DNA of 64,000 bases from Mycolicibacterium rhodesiae NBB3 (lineage in GTDB: Bacteria; Actinomycetota; Actinomycetes; Mycobacteriales; Mycobacteriaceae), in NCBI RefSeq assembly GCF_000230895.2, contig NC_016604.1:186001-250000 (forward strand). The letters are read 5' to 3'. The position numbers and the translations under genes were made by a program. Under the pieces are notes generated by a model that was not told where the DNA came from, did not search any database, and was given only the letters and a program-made list of their open reading frames with translations. Below, piece by piece: positions 24,651 to 35,393 of this stretch (within the stretch, counting starts at the first letter, position 1; each line of letters opens with the position of its first letter).

Positions 24651-25463
24651 TCACCGCGGCGGCGGAGCGAATCCTGACTGCGCCACCGATACCGAGATGC
24701 TGCTGCCGACCTCACCGTGCTCGTCGAAGAGGATCGCTGAACCGGTCGCGATCCCGTCCTGAGTGGAATGGCTGTGCGACGCCAGCCCGATCAGATCGCC
24801 CTTCGGTAGGCGGCTCAGCGTGAGCGTGTAATCGGCATTGATGAACTTCAACCCTTCGGAACTCCAATTGACAAGGGAGGCAGTCACATCAGCGGCCATC
24901 GCCGCCCGGGTGAAGGGTGTCAGCGGCTCGTCGTCGAACAGCGGTTGCGTCAAACTCAACCATGTGTACTTCGCTTCTCCGTCGTACGGCCAGTCTTCAT
25001 CCGGAGCCTGGATAGAGGTACCCCAGCCGTAAGTGCGCACGAACAACGGACTGGCATTCGGCTGCACATTTGTTGGAATGGGCGGCATTTCAACCCGTGG
25101 TGACCAGATGGTCCCGCTCGGCTGATCGCTGCGACGAAGAAAAAGACCGGTCGCCTGGCCAACGATCTTGTCCTGCTGATGCATGACCGCTTCGACGAGA
25201 CGCAAGCGCTTTCCGCCGCGGATTTCTCGCGTGTGCACCTCGACCGGTTCGATCGCGGCGGGCCGCGGGAGGTCGACGGTCAGCCGGGCGGGCAGGAACT
25301 CCGTGTCGTCGACGAATTTCTCGACAGCCCAGCCCAACAGACCGCCGACAACGTGGCCGCTGATCAGCGCGCCCCAGCCGCCCCGGGCGATCGAGCGTGG
25401 ATGGAAGCTGCCGCCGCGACGGTCGAAATATGCGGTCTCGGGCGCGATCGTCGACTCGGCCAA
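24651..25463 (-). CDS. Acyl-CoA thioesterase-like (hotdog fold) protein
   Basis: A 270-residue protein with two hotdog-type halves. The first has RGGWGALISGHVVGGLLGWA and LTVDLPRPAAIEPVEVHTRE, the second FINADYTLTLSRLPKGDLIG and QDGIATGSAILFDEHGEVG. This matches TesB-like acyl-CoA thioesterase homologues of actinobacteria; the substrate is unknown. The start is TTG at 25463 with AGGAG eight bases before. The 51 bases to the next gene on the right carry no signal that I see. Confidence 0.72.
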   Translation of the reverse strand: MAESTIAPETAYFDRRGGSFHPRSIARGGWGALISGHVVGGLLGWAVEKFVDDTEFLPARLTVDLPRPAAIEPVEVHTREIRGGKRLRLVEAVMHQQDKIVGQATGLFLRRSDQPSGTIWSPRVEMPPIPTNVQPNASPLFVRTYGWGTSIQAPDEDWPYDGEAKYTWLSLTQPLFDDEPLTPFTRAAMAADVTASLVNWSSEGLKFINADYTLTLSRLPKGDLIGLASHSHSTQDGIATGSAILFDEHGEVGSSISVSVAQSGFAPPPR

Positions 25464-25514
25464 CGGTGATGCTCCTACGATTCGTTTATCTAACTAAATC
25501 GCACTCAGTATCAC

Positions 25515-27812
25515 TCAGGATGTTTCGGTGCTGCTCATCGAGGCGACGGTGTCGGGCAACAGCGCGAAATCGGCGATCGGCGCCGGCCGCCCGAACAGGT
25601 GGCCCTGCGCCAAGCGGCACCCGGCGGCGTAGGCCATTTCCGCCTGTGCGGTCGACTCGAGGCCCTCGGCGATCAGACCGAGGCCGAGTTCGGCACAGAG
25701 TCTGATCACCGAACGATAGAGGGTCACGATCCGGTCGGGCTCGGGGCCGACCGCCAGACCGCGGTCGAGTTTGATGATCTGCACCGGCAGTGCATGCAGG
25801 TAGGTCAGCGAGTTGTAGCCCGCCCCGAAATCGTCCAGGGCGACGTTGATACCTATCGCATTCAGCCGGCCGATCTGCGCGGCCGTGTGGGCGAGTTCGA
25901 CGACCGGCACCGACTCGGTGATCTCCAGGACGAGCTGGCTCGGTGTCATCTCGTGCCGGGTCAGCGTCCGGCGGATCTGCCGCTCGAACTCCGGGCTGCC
26001 CATCCGCGCCGCGCCGATGTTCACATGCAACACGAGATCCAGTCCTGCTGCGCGGATCTCGCTGCAGGCCAGATCCAGCACCATGGCGTCGAAGGTGGCG
26101 CCCAGCCTTGCTGCTTCCGCGGCGGCGACGAACGCGTCGGGCTGGACCTCCGTTCCGTTGGGCGCGGTCCACCGAGCCAGGGCCTCGACCGCAACCGTTG
26201 TCCCATCGGAAAGCCGGACGATCGGTTGATAGACGAGGCTGAAGCCCGGCGGGACTCCCCCTTCGGCGTTTCGTAACGCGGTCGGGAAGTCCGTCGAGAC
26301 GCTCAAGGAGGGTCGATAAACGACCGCTGTGTCCTTCCCCACCCGCTTACCCGCGTACATCGAGACGTCCGCCTGCCGCATCAGGTCATCGGGCGTCGGG
26401 AGGGGTGCATCGGGATCGGGCCGGACAATACCCATGCTGGCCCGTACGTGAGCCGAGGTGCCGTGGACGGCGAACGGGTCTCGAAGAGCGAGGCGGATGC
26501 GATCCGCTACAACCTCAGGCGCGTCTTGTTCTCCGTCGATCAGGATGGCGAACTCGTCGCCCCCGATACGGGCCAGCGTGTCGGCATCACCGACGCATCG
26601 CCGAAGCCGCCCGCCGACCGCGCGAAGAAGTTCGTCACCGCCGGCGTGGCCGAAGCGATCGTTGAGTTCTTTGAAGTCATCGAGATCGACGAAGATCAGA
26701 ACGAAGGGGCCACGGTGGATTGCCTCGTCGAGCCGCTGGGTGAAAAGCAGTCGGTTGGGCAGCCCGGTCAATGCGTCGTGATGCACCTGGTGAGCGAGTC
26801 CGCGCTGCGCATCGGAAAGGCGCTTGGTCAATAGCCACTGCGATCGCGCCTCGAGAAGCTGGCGAGTGGCGACAAGCGCCACCATGACCAGCGCCGCGCT
26901 GATGACGGGCAGACTCAATCGGCGGCCGATCATCACGTGAAACGAGAGCAAGACAGCTGTGCCCACGAATCCGAGATACGGCAGCAGGAGCTGTAGCCAG
27001 TCCATGGAGCCGGTGTTGATCTCGCGTCCCGGTGTCGGTTTCAGCTCCAACATCCCGTACGCGATCAGCAGCAAGCCGAGAACGAATCCGATCCCGCCCC
27101 ATAAGTCTCCGCGTTCGAAGCCAACAGTTCGCAAGTAGGCGACCAGCCTGTCCGAAGCGATCAGCATCACCGCCCCGGCCGCCAGCAGAAGAAGGTTCGC
27201 ACGGTAAGGGCGGTCGTTTCGATACAGCATCGCGATCAGCGCCGCCGTCACGACCAACACCACCTGGAACGCGGTGTACGTGATGACCAAGGCGGTGTTG
27301 CCGGAACGGGGCAAGGCCGCACCTTTGAGAGCACCGACTCCGGCGATGACTGCCAGAATCACAAACGCGATGGCCGCCACCACACCGTCGATTCCGTTGA
27401 CGATGCGGGCAATGCCCACCGGACCACGGCGAGGTGGAGCCAGGCCGACTCCGACCGAGGCCAGGACGGCGAGCGCCCCCAGGGCGAAGGCGGCGGACAC
27501 GAAATACGCGGCGACGGCCGGCCAAGGTGCTGTGCCGCCTGCGGTTGCGCGGGTCGACCACCAGATCGCGTCACCGGTCAGGTGACACAAGAGAGTCGCG
27601 ATGCCCAGCAGACGCCACGTGCGCGCAGGTCCGGTCACCCGCCATGCGACCGTGAGTGCGCACACCACCACCGCGATACCGACGATCGCCTGGAGCGCGA
27701 AATGCACCAGCCGAGCCGGACCGTCGCCCCACAGGGCGAGCGCGTTAACGCACAGGAGCACCGCCACCCCGGCAAACAACCCGAGGCGCCACTGACTGCC
27801 TGTGACCGACAC
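25515..27812 (-). CDS. Membrane GGDEF-EAL cyclic-di-GMP enzyme
   Basis: A 765-residue protein: about eight to ten membrane helices in residues 1-320, a GGDEF domain (about 340-490) with the intact IGGDEF site, and an EAL domain (about 515-760) with EALARW, LEITES, DDFGAGYNS and KLDRGL. Both diguanylate cyclase and phosphodiesterase sites look usable, so it may make and break c-di-GMP depending on a membrane signal. The N-terminus is a seven-helix-like sensory region. The start is GTG at 27812. It stands alone between thioesterase-like and EamA genes on the same strand. Confidence 0.92.
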   Translation of the reverse strand: MSVTGSQWRLGLFAGVAVLLCVNALALWGDGPARLVHFALQAIVGIAVVVCALTVAWRVTGPARTWRLLGIATLLCHLTGDAIWWSTRATAGGTAPWPAVAAYFVSAAFALGALAVLASVGVGLAPPRRGPVGIARIVNGIDGVVAAIAFVILAVIAGVGALKGAALPRSGNTALVITYTAFQVVLVVTAALIAMLYRNDRPYRANLLLLAAGAVMLIASDRLVAYLRTVGFERGDLWGGIGFVLGLLLIAYGMLELKPTPGREINTGSMDWLQLLLPYLGFVGTAVLLSFHVMIGRRLSLPVISAALVMVALVATRQLLEARSQWLLTKRLSDAQRGLAHQVHHDALTGLPNRLLFTQRLDEAIHRGPFVLIFVDLDDFKELNDRFGHAGGDELLRAVGGRLRRCVGDADTLARIGGDEFAILIDGEQDAPEVVADRIRLALRDPFAVHGTSAHVRASMGIVRPDPDAPLPTPDDLMRQADVSMYAGKRVGKDTAVVYRPSLSVSTDFPTALRNAEGGVPPGFSLVYQPIVRLSDGTTVAVEALARWTAPNGTEVQPDAFVAAAEAARLGATFDAMVLDLACSEIRAAGLDLVLHVNIGAARMGSPEFERQIRRTLTRHEMTPSQLVLEITESVPVVELAHTAAQIGRLNAIGINVALDDFGAGYNSLTYLHALPVQIIKLDRGLAVGPEPDRIVTLYRSVIRLCAELGLGLIAEGLESTAQAEMAYAAGCRLAQGHLFGRPAPIADFALLPDTVASMSSTETS

Positions 27813-27889
27813 CCGGTTCCCCTCACCCCTGCTTTCCTGCGAAGACTAATTGCAAGTGACACCCAATCTGAGCAAACGTCAATTACCAG

Positions 27890-28738
27890 TCAGCCCGCCG
27901 CGATCATCGCGACGGCGGCGAGCGCCGACACCATGCCGACGGCCTGCCAGCGGGTGACCCGCTCCCGCAGCACCACGATGGCCAGCGCAACGGTGGCAGC
28001 CGGATACAGCGCGATCAACACACCCGCCAAGGACAGCATGCCGGACTGCACCGCCAACAGGGTTGCGACATTGGCCGTGGTGTCGAGCACCGCTGCGGTG
28101 AGCGCCAACCGCATGGGCACGCCCCGTTCCAGTGCGAGGTTGGCGGTGAGCGCCGCCGCCGACAGCACGATCGCGGTCGCGGCGAGCCTGCCGAACACCA
28201 GCGGCCACAGCTTGGCCTCGACGGGCACCTGGTCCAGCAGGACGAAATTCATGCCGAACGCCACACCCGATCCGACCGTCAGCCACGCCACCTTCGCGGT
28301 GAACCTGTGCGGGGTTGCGTCCTCATAGGTATCTGCATCCCTGCTGACCAGCACCACCGCGACCAACGCCACGACGATGCCGACCGCAGCGATGAGTCCC
28401 GGCCGCTCCCCCAGCGCCAGGCCCGCGCCGACGGGAATGCCCGCGACGAGCATCGCGGTCAGCGGCGACACCACCGAGATCGGCCCCGCCCCCAACGCGG
28501 CGTAGAACCACCACACCCCGAAGGCCTGCGCGATGCCGGAAGCCAGGCCCCACACCACCGCTGGGACGGACAGCTGACCGCCGAAGGGGATCGCAATCAG
28601 CGTCAGCAGGATCAGAGCCACCGGGTAAGAGATGACGACCACTCGTAGCGCCGCGACCCGGCGTGAGGCGATGCCGCCGACGAAATCGCTTACGCCGTAA
28701 CCGAACGCTGCGACCAGCGCGGTGACGAAGCTGATCAG
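27890..28738 (-). CDS. EamA/DMT-family transporter (start codon unclear, possibly CTG)
   Basis: A 282-residue protein with ten membrane helices in two EamA repeats, as in drug/metabolite transporters. The first clear ordinary start, GTG at 28642, would cut off the first helix ([19 protein letters not shown]). The frame stays open to a CTG at 28738 that overlaps the smpB stop as CTGA, analogous to ATGA overlaps, so translation may begin there after coupling. The substrate cannot be told. The C-terminal repeat ends with the usual RWQAVGMV helix. Confidence 0.75.
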   Translation of the reverse strand: MISFVTALVAAFGYGVSDFVGGIASRRVAALRVVVISYPVALILLTLIAIPFGGQLSVPAVVWGLASGIAQAFGVWWFYAALGAGPISVVSPLTAMLVAGIPVGAGLALGERPGLIAAVGIVVALVAVVLVSRDADTYEDATPHRFTAKVAWLTVGSGVAFGMNFVLLDQVPVEAKLWPLVFGRLAATAIVLSAAALTANLALERGVPMRLALTAAVLDTTANVATLLAVQSGMLSLAGVLIALYPAATVALAIVVLRERVTRWQAVGMVSALAAVAMIAAG

Positions 28739-29229
28739 GTCATACCCTTGGCGCGGCGACCGAGTTCGCGGGTGATCTCGCGGTCGGCATCACGCTTGGC
28801 GATGTCCTGGCGCTTGTCGCGGGCTTCCTTACCGCGCGCCAGCGCCAGCTCGACCTTGACCTTGCCGTCGGAAAAGTACAGGGACAGCGGAACCAGGGTG
28901 AGATTGCCGTCGCGGATCCGCCCGATCAGGTTGTCGATCTGGCCGCGGTGCAACAGCAGTTTGCGGTTGCGCCGCGGTGTGTGATTGGTCCAGCTGCCGT
29001 GGTGATACTCCGGGATGTGCAGATTGCGCAGCCACACCTCGCCGTCGTCGATGGTGGCGAACGCGTCGGCGAGCGATGCCTGCCCGTCGCGCAGGCTCTT
29101 CACCTCGGTGCCCACCAGCTGCACACCGGCCTCGAACGTCTCGAGGATCGAATAGTTGTGTCGTGCTCGCCGATTCGTCGCGACAACCTTGTTGTTGGCA
29201 GACCTCGTAGGGTCCGCTTTCTTCGCCAT
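28735..29229 (-). CDS. smpB: SsrA-binding protein
   Basis: A 164-residue SmpB, which carries tmRNA to stalled ribosomes; the tmRNA gene is 8 kb away on the same strand. The OB-fold and C-terminal tail are complete: [40 protein letters not shown], the tmRNA-contact [11 protein letters not shown], and the basic tail with [13 protein letters not shown]. The ATG at 29229 is two bases downstream of ftsX. The order ftsE-ftsX-smpB is the usual mycobacterial one. Confidence 0.96.
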   Translation of the reverse strand: MAKKADPTRSANNKVVATNRRARHNYSILETFEAGVQLVGTEVKSLRDGQASLADAFATIDDGEVWLRNLHIPEYHHGSWTNHTPRRNRKLLLHRGQIDNLIGRIRDGNLTLVPLSLYFSDGKVKVELALARGKEARDKRQDIAKRDADREITRELGRRAKGMT

Positions 29230-29231
29230 GG

Positions 29232-30128
29232 CTATCTTCGGACGTACAGCCGCAGCGTGGCGTACGCCGTGATTCCCGACATTGCCAAGCCCAGGAACAA
29301 CATCCACGGTGCGCTGAAGTAGAGCACGTCCGCGTAGTCCACCTTGGCGATGAGATTCGCCCGATAGAACTGATCGAGTGCGCTTTCCAGGAACAACGCT
29401 CGGACGAGGATGAGTCCGACGATCGCCAGGACCACCCCGACGAACGCCGCCAGCATCGCCTCGATGAGGAACGGCAGCTGGGTGTACCACCGGCTGGCGC
29501 CAACCAGTCGCATGATGCCGATCTCGGTGCGGCGCGTGTACGCGGCCACCTGAACCATGTTCGCTATCAACAGGATTGCGCCGATCGCCTGAACAAAGGC
29601 CACCGCGAATGCGGCGTTTCTGACGCCGTCGAGAACGGCGAAGAGCCGGTCGATTAACACCTTCTGGTTCAGGACCTGCTGCACTCCCGGCTGACCGGCC
29701 ATCGCTTCGTCGAACTGCTGATGCTGTTCCGGGTCGTCGAGCTTGACGATGAACGATGACGGGAACGCGTCCTGGCCGGCGAACTCCTTGAACTCCGGGA
29801 ACTTCTTCACCGCATCGGCATAGGCCTCTTCGCGGTTGAGAAACCGCACAGAGCGCACGTCGTCGCGATCCTCGATCTGCTGCCGCAGCGCCTTGCACGG
29901 GTCGGCGTCACACGTCGGGTCCTTGGCGGAGACGTCGTTGGTCAGAAAGACCTGGCTCTCCACCCGGTCGAGGTAGATATCCCGCGACTGGTCGGCCAAC
30001 CGCACAACCAGCAGGCCGCCACCGAACAGTCCGATCGAGATCGCGGTGGTGAGGATCATCGCGATCGTCATCGTCACATTGCGACGGAAACCGGTGAGAA
30101 CCTCATTGACGAGGAATCCGAAGCGCAC
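29232..30128 (-). CDS. ftsX: Cell division ABC-like protein FtsX
   Basis: A 298-residue membrane protein with one helix at the N-terminus, an extracellular domain of about 120 residues including the cysteine pair TCDADPC, and three C-terminal helices. With FtsE it activates peptidoglycan hydrolases (RipC/RipA in mycobacteria) at division sites. GTG at 30128 overlaps the ftsE stop by one base. Confidence 0.95.
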   Translation of the reverse strand: MRFGFLVNEVLTGFRRNVTMTIAMILTTAISIGLFGGGLLVVRLADQSRDIYLDRVESQVFLTNDVSAKDPTCDADPCKALRQQIEDRDDVRSVRFLNREEAYADAVKKFPEFKEFAGQDAFPSSFIVKLDDPEQHQQFDEAMAGQPGVQQVLNQKVLIDRLFAVLDGVRNAAFAVAFVQAIGAILLIANMVQVAAYTRRTEIGIMRLVGASRWYTQLPFLIEAMLAAFVGVVLAIVGLILVRALFLESALDQFYRANLIAKVDYADVLYFSAPWMLFLGLAMSGITAYATLRLYVRR

Positions 30129-30817
30129 TAGCGATCCATTCCGTAGACGCCGCGCTGCTCATCGCGAACCAGCCTGCCCAACTCCAACTCCACGACGCGC
30201 TGGCGCATCGAGTCGACGATGTGATGGTCGTGGGTCGCCATCACCACCGTCGTCCCGGTGCGGTTGATGCGCTCGAGTAGATCCATGATGTCCTTGCTGG
30301 TCTCGGGGTCCAGGTTGCCGGTCGGCTCGTCGGCCAGCAGCACCAGCGGCCGGTTGACGAAGGCCCGAGCGATGGCCACACGCTGCTGCTCACCGCCGGA
30401 AAGCTCATTGGGCAGCCGATTGGCCTTGCCCGAGAGCCCGACCATCTCCAGCACGTCGGGCACGACGCGGTTGATCACCTCGGAGCGCTTCCCGATCACC
30501 TCCAGCGCGAAGGCGACGTTCTCGAAGACCGTTTTCTGCTGAAGCAAGCGGAAGTCCTGGAACACACAGCCAAGGACCTGCCTCAGACCGGGGATGTGCC
30601 GGCCCGCCAGCTTGTTGACGTGGAACTTCGAGACCCGGATGTCACCGGACGTCGGGGTCTCCTCGGCGAGCAGCAACCGCATGAACGTCGACTTGCCCGA
30701 ACCCGACGGTCCGATGAGGAAGACGAACTCACCCTTGTCGATCTTGACCGACACATTGTCGAGCGCGGGTCGCGCCGACGACTTGTACATCTTCGATACG
30801 TGGTCGAGGGTGATCAT
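30128..30817 (-). CDS. ftsE: Cell division ATP-binding protein FtsE
   Basis: A 229-residue ABC ATPase. It has Walker [10 protein letters not shown], signature LSGGEQQR, Walker B LLADEP and the H-loop ATHDHH. It works at the cytoplasmic side of FtsX. ATG at 30817 gives [12 protein letters not shown]; a GTG one codon earlier is also possible. Confidence 0.96.
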   Translation of the reverse strand: MITLDHVSKMYKSSARPALDNVSVKIDKGEFVFLIGPSGSGKSTFMRLLLAEETPTSGDIRVSKFHVNKLAGRHIPGLRQVLGCVFQDFRLLQQKTVFENVAFALEVIGKRSEVINRVVPDVLEMVGLSGKANRLPNELSGGEQQRVAIARAFVNRPLVLLADEPTGNLDPETSKDIMDLLERINRTGTTVVMATHDHHIVDSMRQRVVELELGRLVRDEQRGVYGMDR

Positions 30818-30853
30818 CACGGCACGCCAGTGTAGCGGGGACAGCCCATCGGG

Positions 30854-31306
30854 CTAGCTAGCCGGACTCGTGGTCGCCGGCGGCGCTCCGGGCACCGTCG
30901 GCACGGAAGGCAGCGTGATCGGCGGGAGCGGGCCTGCTCCGTCCGGATCCACCACCGGCGACGTCGGGGACGTGGTCGACGTCGGTGACGTTGGCGATGT
31001 GGTCGACGTCGGCGAGGTGGGGCTGGTGGTTTCCGATGGGCTGGTCGTCGTAGTCGTCGGTGTGGTGGTCGTGGTCGTGTAGGTCTCGACCGGTTCCTTG
31101 GGACGTCGCACGTTGGTGCGCGGCACCCAGGTGTAGTTCGGATCGGGCACGAAGCCGGGCGGCACGACGGCGGGCGCGGCGGGTTCGGGCTTCGGCGTGG
31201 CCTCGACGTTGTAGTTCACCCAGAACAGCGCGACGAACGCGACGAGCAGCACCGCCGTCGAGACCCGCATCCGGCCCCCGAGCTTGAACTTCAACCAGGA
31301 CGTCAT
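30854..31306 (-). CDS. Membrane-anchored Pro/Thr-rich protein (Rv3103c-like)
   Basis: A 150-residue protein with one helix near residues 13-32, then a proline-rich segment, a run of threonines and a TSPTSP-type repeat zone (about residues 75-120), and a Pro/Thr-rich tail. In M. tuberculosis a Pro-rich membrane protein occupies the same place between a channel gene and ftsE. It probably extends into the cell wall. The ATG overlaps the mscS stop by four bases. Confidence 0.82.
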   Translation of the reverse strand: MTSWLKFKLGGRMRVSTAVLLVAFVALFWVNYNVEATPKPEPAAPAVVPPGFVPDPNYTWVPRTNVRRPKEPVETYTTTTTTPTTTTTSPSETTSPTSPTSTTSPTSPTSTTSPTSPVVDPDGAGPLPPITLPSVPTVPGAPPATTSPAS

Positions 31307-32283
31307 TTCCGGTCCTCCGGCGGGCCCTGCGTCTCATCCTCCGCGCCGCCCGACGTTGCCGGATGGACGAGGGCCTCCACCTTGGGCGCGTGGCCGTCGG
31401 TGGGCGAAACGATGCCCGCGCGCCGCAACGCCCGGACGACCAGCACACGGATGCGACGGCCCACCTCGAACTGCTTGCCGGGCAGGGTCCGTGCCACCAT
31501 ACGCAGATTGACGGTGTCCAGTTCGATGCTCTCGACGCCCATCAGCTGCGGCGCGTCCAGGAGCAGTGCGGACAGCCCCGGGTCCTCCATCGCCTTTTCG
31601 GTGACTTCGTGGAGTAGGTCGTTGACGACGTTGAGGTCCGCGGCCGTCGGCACCGGGATATCGATGACGGCGCGCGCCCAATCCTTGGACAGGTTCACCG
31701 TCTTGACGATCTGCCCGTTGGGGATCGTGAACATCTCGCCCTCGCTGGAGCGCAGCTTGGTCACGCGAAGGGTGACGTCCTCGACCGTGCCCTCGGCTGG
31801 CAACGCGATACCGGCGACGGTGAGCGAGACCAGATCGCCGAAGCCGTACTGCTTTTCGGTGATGATGAAGAAGCCGGACAGCAGATCCTGCACGACACGC
31901 TGGGCGCCGAAACCGAGCGCTGCACCCAGCACCGCGGCCGGCGCGACCAGCGATCCCACCGGGATCGCGAGGATCGACGTGACCTGCACGAGCACGATGA
32001 CGAACAGCAGGGCGACCGACACCCAGGAGATGACCGACGCGACGGCCTGGCGGTGCTTGGCGCTCTCCGTGCGCACCAGCTGATCGCTTTCCTGATATTC
32101 GGCGTCGATGCGCTTCACGATCCGCCGCGCCGACCAGTTGATGAACCGGGCGGCCAGCAGTCCGCCGATCAGGTACAGCGCGATCGGCACGCCGCGCTCG
32201 AAAATCCAGACGCCGATACTGCCCTGCCAGAAACCGGTCCACCGGTCTGACAGGGACAGCGCGATCAGGTTGCTACTCGTCAT
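31303..32283 (-). CDS. Mechanosensitive channel of the MscS family
   Basis: A 326-residue protein. Helices lie in residues 15-115, including the pore-lining glycine/alanine pattern [20 protein letters not shown], followed by the cytosolic beta domain with [20 protein letters not shown] and [13 protein letters not shown]. It acts as a pressure-release or osmotic channel. ATG 32283 overlaps the prfB end by 11 bases. This is the Rv3104c position in mycobacterial synteny. Confidence 0.9.
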   Translation of the reverse strand: MTSSNLIALSLSDRWTGFWQGSIGVWIFERGVPIALYLIGGLLAARFINWSARRIVKRIDAEYQESDQLVRTESAKHRQAVASVISWVSVALLFVIVLVQVTSILAIPVGSLVAPAAVLGAALGFGAQRVVQDLLSGFFIITEKQYGFGDLVSLTVAGIALPAEGTVEDVTLRVTKLRSSEGEMFTIPNGQIVKTVNLSKDWARAVIDIPVPTAADLNVVNDLLHEVTEKAMEDPGLSALLLDAPQLMGVESIELDTVNLRMVARTLPGKQFEVGRRIRVLVVRALRRAGIVSPTDGHAPKVEALVHPATSGGAEDETQGPPEDRK

Positions 32284-33388
32284 CTTTTCTGTTGCGCCAA
32301 CGTATTCCGGCTTCCAAGAACCCATCGATATCGCCGTCGAGCACTGCGGCCGGATTACCGACCTCGTACTCGGTGCGCAAGTCCTTCACCATTTGGTAGG
32401 GGTGCAAAACGTAGGAGCGCATCTGGTTTCCCCACGAGCTTCCGCTGTCGCTCTTGAGGGCATCCATTTCCGCGCGCTCTTCTAAACGCTTGCGTTCCAA
32501 CAACTTTGCTTGGAGAACCCGCATCGCAGAAACCTTGTTCTGCAGCTGCGACTTCTCGTTCTGACAGGTGACCACGATACCGGTCGGAATGTGCGTGAGT
32601 CGAACCGCCGAGTCCGTCGTGTTCACCGACTGGCCGCCCGGACCGCTGGATCGGTACACGTCAACGCGCACATCGCTTTCGGGAATCTCGATGTGGTCGG
32701 TCGTTTCCGTGACCGGCAACACTTCCACTTCGGCGAAGGACGTCTGGCGCCTGCCCTGATTGTCGAAGGGACTGATGCGCACCAGCCGGTGCGTGCCCTG
32801 TTCCACCGACAACGTGCCGTAGGCGTACGGCGCGTGCACGGCGAACGTCGCGCTCTTGATACCGGCCTCTTCGGCGTAGGACGTGTCGAACACCTCGACC
32901 CCGTAGTCGTGCTGTTCGGCCCAGCGGATGTACATGCGCATCAACATCTCGGCCCAGTCGGCCGCATCCACACCGCCCGCGCCCGAGCGGATGTTCACCA
33001 GCGCCTCGCGCGCGTCGTACTCGCCGGACAGCAGCGTGCGGACCTCCATCGCCTCGAGGTCCTCGCGCAGCTTCTTCAACTCGGCGTCAGCCTCGGCTTC
33101 GGCTTCTGACGCCCCCGCTCCGTCTTCTTCGGCGGCCAGCTCGTAGAGCACCGGCAGATCGTCGAGGCGCTGCCGGAGCTCTTCGACACGGCGCAGCTCG
33201 CCCTGAGTGTGGGACAGCTCGCTGGTGACCTTCTGCGCCCGCGACTGGTCGTCCCACAGGTTGGGGTCGGACGCTTCGTGCTCGAGCTTTTCGATCCGTT
33301 GGCGCAGCCCGTCGACGTCGAGCACCCGCTCCACCGTGGTCAGGGTGGAGTCGAGTGCTGCGATATCGGCTTGACGGTCGGGATCCAC
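32273..33388 (-). CDS. prfB: Peptide chain release factor 2
   Basis: A 371-residue RF2 that ends translation at UGA and UAA. The SPF recognition tripeptide is in [15 protein letters not shown] and the GGQ catalytic loop in [14 protein letters not shown]. The gene has no in-frame UGA frameshift site such as that of E. coli. The start is GTG at 33388 ([12 protein letters not shown]). fprA is divergent 161 bases away. Confidence 0.97.
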   Translation of the reverse strand: MDPDRQADIAALDSTLTTVERVLDVDGLRQRIEKLEHEASDPNLWDDQSRAQKVTSELSHTQGELRRVEELRQRLDDLPVLYELAAEEDGAGASEAEAEADAELKKLREDLEAMEVRTLLSGEYDAREALVNIRSGAGGVDAADWAEMLMRMYIRWAEQHDYGVEVFDTSYAEEAGIKSATFAVHAPYAYGTLSVEQGTHRLVRISPFDNQGRRQTSFAEVEVLPVTETTDHIEIPESDVRVDVYRSSGPGGQSVNTTDSAVRLTHIPTGIVVTCQNEKSQLQNKVSAMRVLQAKLLERKRLEERAEMDALKSDSGSSWGNQMRSYVLHPYQMVKDLRTEYEVGNPAAVLDGDIDGFLEAGIRWRNRKDDE

Positions 33389-33549
33389 GGGAGTTCAGGG
33401 TACCTGCGCAGGATCGCGACACTGTTATCCCTGACTGCCGGTGAAGGGACAGGCTGCGCGTTTAGCATCTTCAGATGGCAGCCCTGCCGCGACGCGACAG
33501 CCCCTTGCGCGTGGCCGGGCCGTGACTGAACCTTCGACTAAAGGTATAA

Positions 33550-34926
33550 ATGCGCCCCTACCACGTGGCGATCGTCGGCTCCGGCCCCTCGGGCTACTTC
33601 GCGGCCGCGTCGCTTCTGAAATTCGCCGATGCCTCGCAAAAAGAGGGAGTCGACGCGGATGTCCGCGTCGACATGCTCGAGATGCTGCCCACCCCGTGGG
33701 GGCTGGTCCGCTCTGGTGTCGCGCCCGACCATCCGAAGATCAAGTCGATCAGCGCCCAGTTCGAGAAGACGGCGCTGGACCCGCGGTTCCGATTCTTCGG
33801 CAACATCGTGGTCGGCGACCACGTGCACGCCGCCGAGCTGGCCGAACGCTACGACGCCGTGATCTACGCCGTCGGCGCACAGTCCGACCGGTCGCTGGGC
33901 ATCCCCGGCGAGGATCTGGACGGCAGCGTGCCCGCCGTCGACTTCGTGGGCTGGTACAACGCCCATCCGCACTTCGAGGAGATGGCGCCGGACCTGTCGA
34001 CCGGGCGAGCCGTGGTCGTGGGCAACGGCAACGTCGCGCTGGACGTCGCACGGATCCTGGTCACCGATCCCGACGTCCTGGCGGCCACCGACATCGCCGA
34101 CCACGCGTTGCAGTCGCTGCACGACCGTGGTGTCGAAGAGGTCCTCATCATCGGTCGACGCGGACCGCTGCAGGCTCCGTTCACGACGCTGGAACTGCGG
34201 GAGCTCGGCCACCTCGAGGGCCTCGGTGATGTCGACGTCATCGTCGACCCTGCGGACTTCGCCGACATCACCGACGAGGATCTCGAAGCCGCAGGCAAGA
34301 CCGTGAAGAACAACATCAAGGTGCTGCGCGGGTACGCCGAGCAGTCACCCAAGGGTGCCAAGCGCCGGATCGTCTTCCGGTTCTGCACGTCCCCGATCGA
34401 GATCAAGGGCAGCGACAAGGTCGAGTCGATCGTGCTCGGACGCAACGAACTGGTCGAGGAGGGCGGGCGCGTCGTCGCCAGGGACACCGGCGAACGCGAA
34501 GAGGTGCCTGCGCAGCTCGTGGTGCGCGCCGTGGGCTACCGCGGAGTGGAACTGAAGGGTCTGCCGTTCGATGACCGCAGCGGGACGATCCCGCACGCCC
34601 AGGGCCGCATCGAGGGCAGCCGCAACGAGTACGTCGTCGGCTGGATCAAGCGTGGGCCCACCGGCGTCATCGGCAGCAACAAGAGCGACTCGCAGGAGAC
34701 CGTCGACTCCGTGATCGCTGACCTCTCCGGTGCGTCACTGGCCGAGTTCGGCGACGATCACGCCGATCGACTGGCGGAATGGTTCGTGGAGCGGCAACCG
34801 AAGGTGGTCACCGACGACCACTGGAAGCTGATCGACGAGCACGAGCGGGGTGCCGGCGAGCCGCACGGACGGCCTCGGGTGAAGCTGACCAGCGTGGCCG
34901 ACCTGCTGCGCATCGGTCACGGCTGA
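33550..34926 (+). CDS. fprA: NADPH-ferredoxin reductase FprA
   Basis: A 458-residue adrenodoxin-reductase-type flavoprotein. FAD site VGSGPSGYFAA at the N-terminus, PTPWGLVRSGVAPDHPK, NADPH site VGNGNVALDVARIL and GRRGPLQAPF, ending with GWIKRGPTGVIGSNKSDS. It reduces ferredoxins for P450 and iron metabolism. AAAGG lies six bases before the ATG. Position divergent from prfB matches M. tuberculosis Rv3106-Rv3105c. Confidence 0.96.
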   Translation: MRPYHVAIVGSGPSGYFAAASLLKFADASQKEGVDADVRVDMLEMLPTPWGLVRSGVAPDHPKIKSISAQFEKTALDPRFRFFGNIVVGDHVHAAELAERYDAVIYAVGAQSDRSLGIPGEDLDGSVPAVDFVGWYNAHPHFEEMAPDLSTGRAVVVGNGNVALDVARILVTDPDVLAATDIADHALQSLHDRGVEEVLIIGRRGPLQAPFTTLELRELGHLEGLGDVDVIVDPADFADITDEDLEAAGKTVKNNIKVLRGYAEQSPKGAKRRIVFRFCTSPIEIKGSDKVESIVLGRNELVEEGGRVVARDTGEREEVPAQLVVRAVGYRGVELKGLPFDDRSGTIPHAQGRIEGSRNEYVVGWIKRGPTGVIGSNKSDSQETVDSVIADLSGASLAEFGDDHADRLAEWFVERQPKVVTDDHWKLIDEHERGAGEPHGRPRVKLTSVADLLRIGHG

Positions 34927-34930
34927 GCGG

Positions 34931-35293
34931 TCAGTAGATCTCGGGACCGGGTGGCGGTGGCTGCGGCGGGGCAGCGCTCGGCGCGAATCGCCAGTTGTCC
35001 GGATTCTTCGGCGAGTAGACGACTCCGAAGAGCTGGCCCATGGTCGGCCACTGGTCGACGTCGATGGCCAACTGCTGATAAACGACGTGCTCGTTGACCG
35101 TCGGCCCGTTGATGACTCCGGTGATCGTGACTAAATGCTCGCCCGTGACCCCGTCGGGACGCGGGCTGACGCCGGTGACCAGCAGCTGACCCTGCATCCA
35201 GTCGCTGCCTGCGCCGCGCCGGCGCATGATCCAGGGGGCCGCAATGGCCACGAGCACGCCGACCATGATCAGAACCATCGCGATTTCCCACAC
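34931..35293 (-). CDS. Small membrane-anchored protein of unknown function
   Basis: A 120-residue protein with an N-terminal helix (WEIAMVLIMVGVLVAIAAPW), a basic RRRGAGSDW stop and an extracellular or cytosolic domain ending in a proline-rich tail PPQPPPPGPEIY. The frame is open to 35416, but I prefer the GTG at 35293 since a longer form would overlap the hisN start and lacks a signal. No family is recognised. It converges with fprA, four bases away. Confidence 0.65.
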   Translation of the reverse strand: MWEIAMVLIMVGVLVAIAAPWIMRRRGAGSDWMQGQLLVTGVSPRPDGVTGEHLVTITGVINGPTVNEHVVYQQLAIDVDQWPTMGQLFGVVYSPKNPDNWRFAPSAAPPQPPPPGPEIY

Positions 35294-35393
35294 CCCGACA
35301 TGGTAGGACGGCAGGCATGACGACCCGAAGACGAGCGCGAGCGAGGATCGCAGCGAGGTACGAGCGAGGACCGGAACGAGCGGGAGTGGAGGC

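Noticed and set aside
30950..31090. Repeat array considered as CRISPR
   Set aside because: Short in-frame repeats coding Thr-Ser-Pro units with no spacers.
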